From the NCBI GenBank assembly GCA_021234155.1, contig JAJEKV010000001.1, positions 25,407,189-25,471,188 on the forward strand: DNA of 64,000 nt, read 5' to 3'. The position numbers and the translations under genes are program-made. The notes under the pieces are model-generated. The model worked only from the letters and a program-made list of their open reading frames with translations, had not been told where the DNA came from and made no database searches. Below are positions 59,420 through 64,000 of this stretch, in pieces; position 1 is the stretch's first letter, and each line of letters begins with the position of its first letter. Origin of the DNA: Isoetes taiwanensis. Lineage: Eukaryota > Streptophyta > Lycopodiopsida > Isoetales > Isoetaceae.

Positions 59420-59860
59420 GGCCTGTCACTGAAGGTGATGCTAAGCATCTGAGGCAACGGATCAAAGCATCTGAGGCAACGGATCGACGACATTTATCAG
59501 GTGAACCTTATTTTAGATAATCTGCGAGTTATTAGGTATACTAAGGCCATGGATTTAGATCTGCTGATCCGATGGACTGGATACTCGGTTGCATTTCGTA
59601 TCAAGAATGACAAGAATTACTATATCTATAATCATCTTAAATTTAAGGTGTTGATTCATGAGCATGAAAACACTGGGGTTGGATCTGTTATGGGAACTGC
59701 TGATGGATTTGAAGAGATCCCGACACCAACAGGAGATAAAAACATTTCTGGGTTTGTGGTGGTGCGATTTGAGGTCACTCGTTGCAGCATTCAGCATAAT
59801 CGTGCTGCTTCAGAAAAGCTTGGCAGTAACATGTATGGGCAGCTCCCAGAGAGCTTTGCC
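59420..59860 (+). pseudogene. Captured TM9SF (nonaspanin) gene fragment
   Basis: After an AG acceptor near 59420 the plus strand encodes RPVTEGDAKHLRQRI, then, past a small duplication, IYQVNLILDNLRVIRYTKAM. It goes on with LLIRWTGYSVAFRI, YNHLKFKVLIHEHENTGVG, VMGTADGFEEIP and SGFVVVRFEVTRCSIQHN. This is the N-terminal luminal region of plant transmembrane-9 superfamily proteins, Golgi/endosomal multispanning proteins. The frame stays open to about 60079 but the residues after 59850 no longer match the family. It is a truncated copy inside the CACTA-type element, an instance of host gene capture. Confidence 0.85.
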
Positions 59861-60079
59861 TTTCCTGCTGCCAGAATCTGTCTGTGTTCAACTTTATGTC
59901 TTATTAATCTCTTGTTAATTTGCCATTCCCTTGTACTTTACATGCATAAAGACAACATATCCCAGCTTGGCCTCCTTGAGGTTGGGATGTTCACTAGAAG
60001 AGGAAAATGCAGTGTTCTTTTCAAGTTTAACACACTATCAAAGTCTATTTCTGGCAGAACACTTTTTTTTGTTTTCTAA

Positions 60080-62000
60080 TTCAATATTTTGCTTCTGTCT
60101 TTCAATCTGGGTACTAATTCTCTCATTCTCATGAAACAGACCTCAACCATCTCTAGGACTGAAGATGACTGCTAGGAGGAGTCATAAACGCAAACCAGAT
60201 CAGCCTTCTTTGCTTCAAATTTCCGGTAACCTTAGAAATCCTTAGGAAATTATCCTTGAGCAAAAAAAAGTTTGGCATATGCTGATTGAAGTGCTTCATT
60301 CTTCCTTGATCTGGTATGTTTCTATCTTTCTGAGTTTGTCCATGAATCGGTCTATTTTCATTTGGGGGTTTGAGGATCTTAGCTCTGTCGGATAGTTTAC
60401 TGATAAAAGCTGTAAGCTCAGTAAGGACTGCATTATCTACTTATTGCACGTTAGCATCAGTTTTGGCCGCTTCCGTTGTGGGTTTAGGGTTTTATTAAGG
60501 GAACTATTTTGTTAAGGGAAATAACGACTTACATTTCTTAATCTGATTTTTGTTTTCCTATTCAGGTATATACTTCTTTTTATGGCCGATTTGCTATTGT
60601 ACTGTTTGTGTAGGACTAGATTCATTAGTCTGATGATGGATGCCTCAATGTCTCATTGCTTTGATCTCTTCTTTGATTTGGTCTCTGTAAAATCGTTCCA
60701 ATAGCATTATTAATTTTATGATAATGTATTCTCGAGTCTCAATTTATGAAAGAATATTTTTGTTGCAGTGGTTGGTTTACCGTGTTGAGACGACATGCAA
60801 TATTCAGTGAATCAGGTTAGGGATTGAAGTGACATCTTACCCATTTTGTAAGGATGTATGCTACAACTTTTTATTGTTTTTTCTATGGAGATAAATGGTA
60901 ACACTAATGCCACATTTTAGAATGTCTTGGCTCGTTCTTTTGCTTCTAACAAGAATGGAAAAGGAAGGCGTTGTATGGGGGCCCGCTGCACATATATGGA
61001 GCAGCTTTAATTGTCTAATTGTCAAGCTTTTTGCTATCCTGGGGCACAAGTACTGTCAAGTTTTGGAAAAAAATCATCAAGAGCTGAGCCTGATAGGTTT
61101 GTTTGCTTTTTGTCCTGTCGATCTATGTCTTACTTTTCTGGTTCTTGACTTGCTCTTATGCATCTGCATGACATTTAACAGCACAATTTCCCATAAGTCT
61201 ATATTTTGGAATCCGAGATTATCTTATTGTGTTGCGTTTCATGATTTACGTGGATCCAAAAACCTGCTACAATTCGTTTGCATCTTATTTGAGTTTCTTC
61301 TACATTGCATACCCACAATAACGTTCTTATAGGTTCTCGAAGTCAGGTCACTCAAATGGTCATGTATTTTATTAAATTTGCCTTCTTGCACGACGAGGTA
61401 ACTTCACTTGCTTTTTTCTTATGTCATGTAAATATTATTGTGCGATATAAATGCAGGTTACAGGTGTCTCAATGGTCACAATGTTTATGGATTATGATTG
61501 CCAATGCAGATTACGATATAGGCAGCCGATCCTAAAGGTAAAATTTTAGTTGTACTTGAGAGTTCACTGTTTAAGCCCACTTTGCGATCCATAACTTCGA
61601 GGGTGGTACAAAAAGCATCATACTCTTCCAAGGTCATAAATATATGACCACTCTGCCCATGATCTTGTGTTGCTGCAATTGCCACGATGGTCTTCTCTAC
61701 ATCAGTATGATGGTGTTCCAATCAATTTTGTACAGGGATGAATCTTTTAGAAAGTTCAACATGATGTTGTTTAAATCAAATTTTGCTGTTTAATCTGTCC
61801 AGAGATGAATCTCTTAAGAAAGTTGAGAATGAGTCACATGGATATAATAGGGTTCAAATCCCTGCCTCTTTGTTATCTGAAATTTATGGCATCGATATGG
61901 TTTTGCATACCAATTATCAAATCTTTTTGCTTGAAATCAAGAATTGGGATGCTCAATAAACGTTTCTTGAATTTGTTGTAAAACCATGTTCTAGTTACAC
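60080..62000. other. Right interior of the CACTA-type element
   Basis: Intron-like T-rich DNA without recognisable domains. A 78-codon minus-strand frame at 61485-61721 (MEHHHTDVEKTIVAIAATQD, then LEEYDAFCTTLE) has coding-like composition and may be a second captured fragment, but it was not recognised. Confidence 0.4.
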
Positions 62001-62603
62001 AATAAAACCATTAAGAATTTGATGGAGATACCATAACCAATTGCATCTTCTAAATAGAAATGGTTTTTAGGTTCAATATCTCTTATTATGTTTAGTAAAC
62101 AAACATTAATTGCATTTTCTAGAACAACATGGGTTTCTCAGTAATACCAAGTAGGCTCATGATACAAGCCTTTAGTATCTTGATGGAAAAACCATTAACA
62201 GTTACCTATACTTCTTTGATAAAAGATTGAGACCTTTTATCTTATGGAGCAACATTGGTTTGTATGAAAAGATATGGATAACTTTATTAGACAACCCGTT
62301 TAAGTTGCATAAATAGAACCATTAATGGTTTTTGTCCTTTAGTATAACTGGACCACATACTTAAAACATAGGATTAAAGCACTATTAAAACTATGATGTT
62401 AAACCAAAACTACCTTAAAAAAAACCATGATGGTGAACTATCATAATAAACTAGAATAAAATATCATAAGAGAGAACCATGCTATGTAACTGTTCGTGGT
62501 TATTCAACATATTAACCCACAAAGTAACATTGTTTTATTATACTTGTTTTGTGTAAAAAGTATCACGAAAAACTGATAGTATTTTATTTTTGGGGGCCTT
62601 GTG

Positions 62604-62606
62604 TAT
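62604..62606. repeat. 3-bp target-site duplication, right
   Basis: TAT, partner of 56570-56572. Confidence 0.8.
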
Positions 62607-64000
62607 CACTGACCAGCTCCGTGGGGCAGCCAAAACGCGTGATGATTTGCTGATAGATGACCTTGGCTGTGCTTGCCGCAGTGTTGTCTAGAAGTGCGCA
62701 AGCTTCCGCCCATTTGGTAGCGTAGTCAGTGAGAACCAGAATGTAGCGGGCACGGGTGTGCCGCGCAAGAGGATCAATGGGTCCCACAAAATCCATCCCC
62801 CATTTGCTAAAAGGAAGTGGCGTGGCGACCGGCGTCAATGGAAGAGCGTCACGGGCCGTGGGCCTTCCCACACGCTGACAAGCATCACACGTGCGGGCGT
62901 GGGCGTGAGCGTCTTTGAAGAGCGTTGGCCAAAAATAACCTGCAAGAAGGATTTTGCGTGCCGTGGTGTCACCATGAAAATGACCACCACCTAGCCCTTC
63001 ATGGGCTTCTCGGACAATATCTGGGACCTCATGAGGGAGAACACAACGTCGAAGGACGGTATCCTTGCCCCTTTTGTACAGATGGCCTGCAACTATGGTG
63101 TAGTCACGGACCTCGCAGAGAAATTGGTGTCGACGGGATTGACGCTTGGCTGGAGAGAGCGTGGCGTCCTCTGGTGGAAGAGCACCTGTGAGGAGATACT
63201 GCTGAAAGTTGTGGAACCAATGTGGTGTTGCCGTGACCAGAAAGAGTTGAGCATCAGGAAAGGCGTCTGAGACTCCCGTGGAGGGATCATCTGTGTGGAT
63301 GCGTGAAAGATAATCCGGGACAACATGAGATTTGCCTGCCTTGTGAACAATTTCAAAGGGTGCAAATTCTTGCAGAAGGAGGACCCAACGAGCAATGCGG
63401 CCTGTAGGCGTGGATTTGTTGATCAAATAAAGGAGGGCTTGGTGATCAACAAAGAATTTGATCTGACTGCCTAAAAGATAGTGACGGAAGCGTTGGACAC
63501 AGAAAATTAAACCCAAGGCTTCACGCTCTGTGGCAGAGTAGTTGCGCTCAGCAGGATTGAGTTTTCTGCTGGCATATCGATTTGGTTTGTCAGTGTGCGC
63601 ATCATATTCTTGAGAAAGAACAGCTCCAATAGCGAACGCCCAGACATCGACATGGACATGAAAGGGCTTGTCCCATTGAGGAGGAACAAGTACCGGGGCC
63701 TGAGTAAGCAAAAGCTTCAACTGTTGGAAAGCAGCATCCGCCTGGGAATTCCAAGCCCAGGTGGATTCATCACCCGTGAGTTTATGAATGGGATGCGCAA
63801 TGGCCGCAAGTCCGTGAATGAAGGTGGAGTAATAATTAACCTTACCCGTGAAAGAGCGTGTCTCCTTGATATTGGTCGGTGCTTGAGCCTTGAGCACACA
63901 ATCGATTTTGGCGGGATCCGTGGTGATACCGCTTTGGCGACAACGTGTCCTAACAGAAACACCGGTGATGCAAAAGGTGCATTTCTGATTGAGACTAATA
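62607..64000 (-). pseudogene. Gypsy pol: end of RT, RNase H, integrase N-terminal part
   Basis: From the right edge on the minus strand: KCTFC, FLGHVVAK and TDPAKIDCVL with two frame changes near 63900-63960, which is the end of the RT palm. Then one open frame (63897 down) with RSFTGKVNYY (RT thumb side), RNase H starting PFHVHVDVWAFAIGAVLSQ with YSATEREALGLI and FFVDHQALLYL, then WVLLLQEFAPFEIVHKAGKS. The integrase HHCC finger follows (HEGLGG...H...CDACQRVG), and the core WGMDFVGP and VLTDYATKWAEA up to TELVSD at the transposon junction. Domain order is that of Ty3/gypsy elements. The protein is cut by the CACTA-type insertion and by frameshifts. Confidence 0.95.

Larger units (their letters stand above)
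56573..62603. mobile_element. CACTA-type (En/Spm superfamily) element inserted in the integrase
   Basis: A 6,031-bp insertion with ends CACAAGGAGCCCAAAAAT and, inverted, CACAAGGCCCCCAAAAAT. The flanking 3-bp duplication is TAT. Inner ends are rich in short repeats AACCAT...ATGGTTT, for example at 56620-56790 and 61980-62480, as expected for subterminal repeats of this superfamily. Removing the element and one TAT restores the integrase VSDRGVHF block exactly. No transposase was found. The interior carries a host-gene fragment (59415-59860) and a nested MITE. The ends are CACAA rather than CACTA, so superfamily membership rests on CAC ends, duplication size and subterminal repeats. Confidence 0.8.

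Noticed and set aside
56573-62603. PIF/Harbinger identity for the 6-kb element, because the duplication is 3 bp
   Set aside because: The duplication is TAT, not TAA/TTA, the ends start CAC, and the subterminal repeats fit CACTA-type elements better.
62758-63270. Plus-strand ORFs opposite the gypsy pol
   Set aside because: Antisense shadows of the RNase H/integrase frame; no motif of their own.

Overview
This is nuclear DNA of a eukaryote, most likely a land plant with a large, repeat-rich genome; a fern or another non-seed plant is plausible, but the species cannot be read from the sequence. The evidence is AT-rich, intron-dense DNA with GT..AG exons, a Ty3/gypsy element with a plant-style LTR and polypurine tract, a LINE, CACTA-, Harbinger- and Mutator-like DNA transposons, and a captured fragment of a plant-type TM9 (nonaspanin) gene. 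No bacterial operon, CRISPR array or tRNA/rRNA gene was recognised.

Layout. (1) 1-3.05 kb, minus strand: a broken reverse-transcriptase gene of Penelope-like type, cut by the window edge, preceded by unrecognised ORFs and an intron. (2) 3-41.2 kb: a modular array of diverged and near-identical repeats. Each module holds minus-strand exon-like blocks bounded by splice signals, then a short hairpin, then a T-tract (A-tract on plus). Four module types recur, here called P, C, D and E. They are mixed with a structured block L and a block M that carries a dead transposase. A 12-kb stretch (14.3-26.3 kb) is repeated almost exactly at 29.1-41.2 kb, with a partial, internally deleted copy between. 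Copies differ mainly at CAG/CTG trinucleotides and homopolymers, which looks technical. (3) 41.2-42.6 kb: unique, GC-richer DNA. (4) 42.6-46.8 kb: one LINE on the plus strand, with ORF1, APE endonuclease, RT and a Cys/His tail, interrupted by three nonsense codons. (5) 46.8-49.84 kb: AT-rich DNA with a dispersed 120-bp repeat. (6) 49.84-64 kb: one very large Ty3/gypsy element on the minus strand, entering from the right edge. In its own direction it reads RT end, RNase H, integrase, a short antisense Cys-rich ORF with a TATA box, a long coiled-coil extra ORF, polypurine tract and 3' LTR. It has been hit twice. A 6.0-kb CACTA-type element splits the integrase; it carries a TM9SF gene fragment and a nested Harbinger-like MITE. 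A 1.5-kb Mutator-like element splits the extra ORF.

How it fits together. The right 22 kb is a nested transposon record whose order can be read from target-site duplications. The left-centre array is the least explained part. It looks like tandem genes or exon modules of an unrecognised family, starting with a basic MGR(R/K)KG peptide, joined to conserved hairpin elements whose stems change sequence but stay paired. Because CAG/CTG sites look corrupted, frameshifts inside the array should not be read as proof of pseudogenes.
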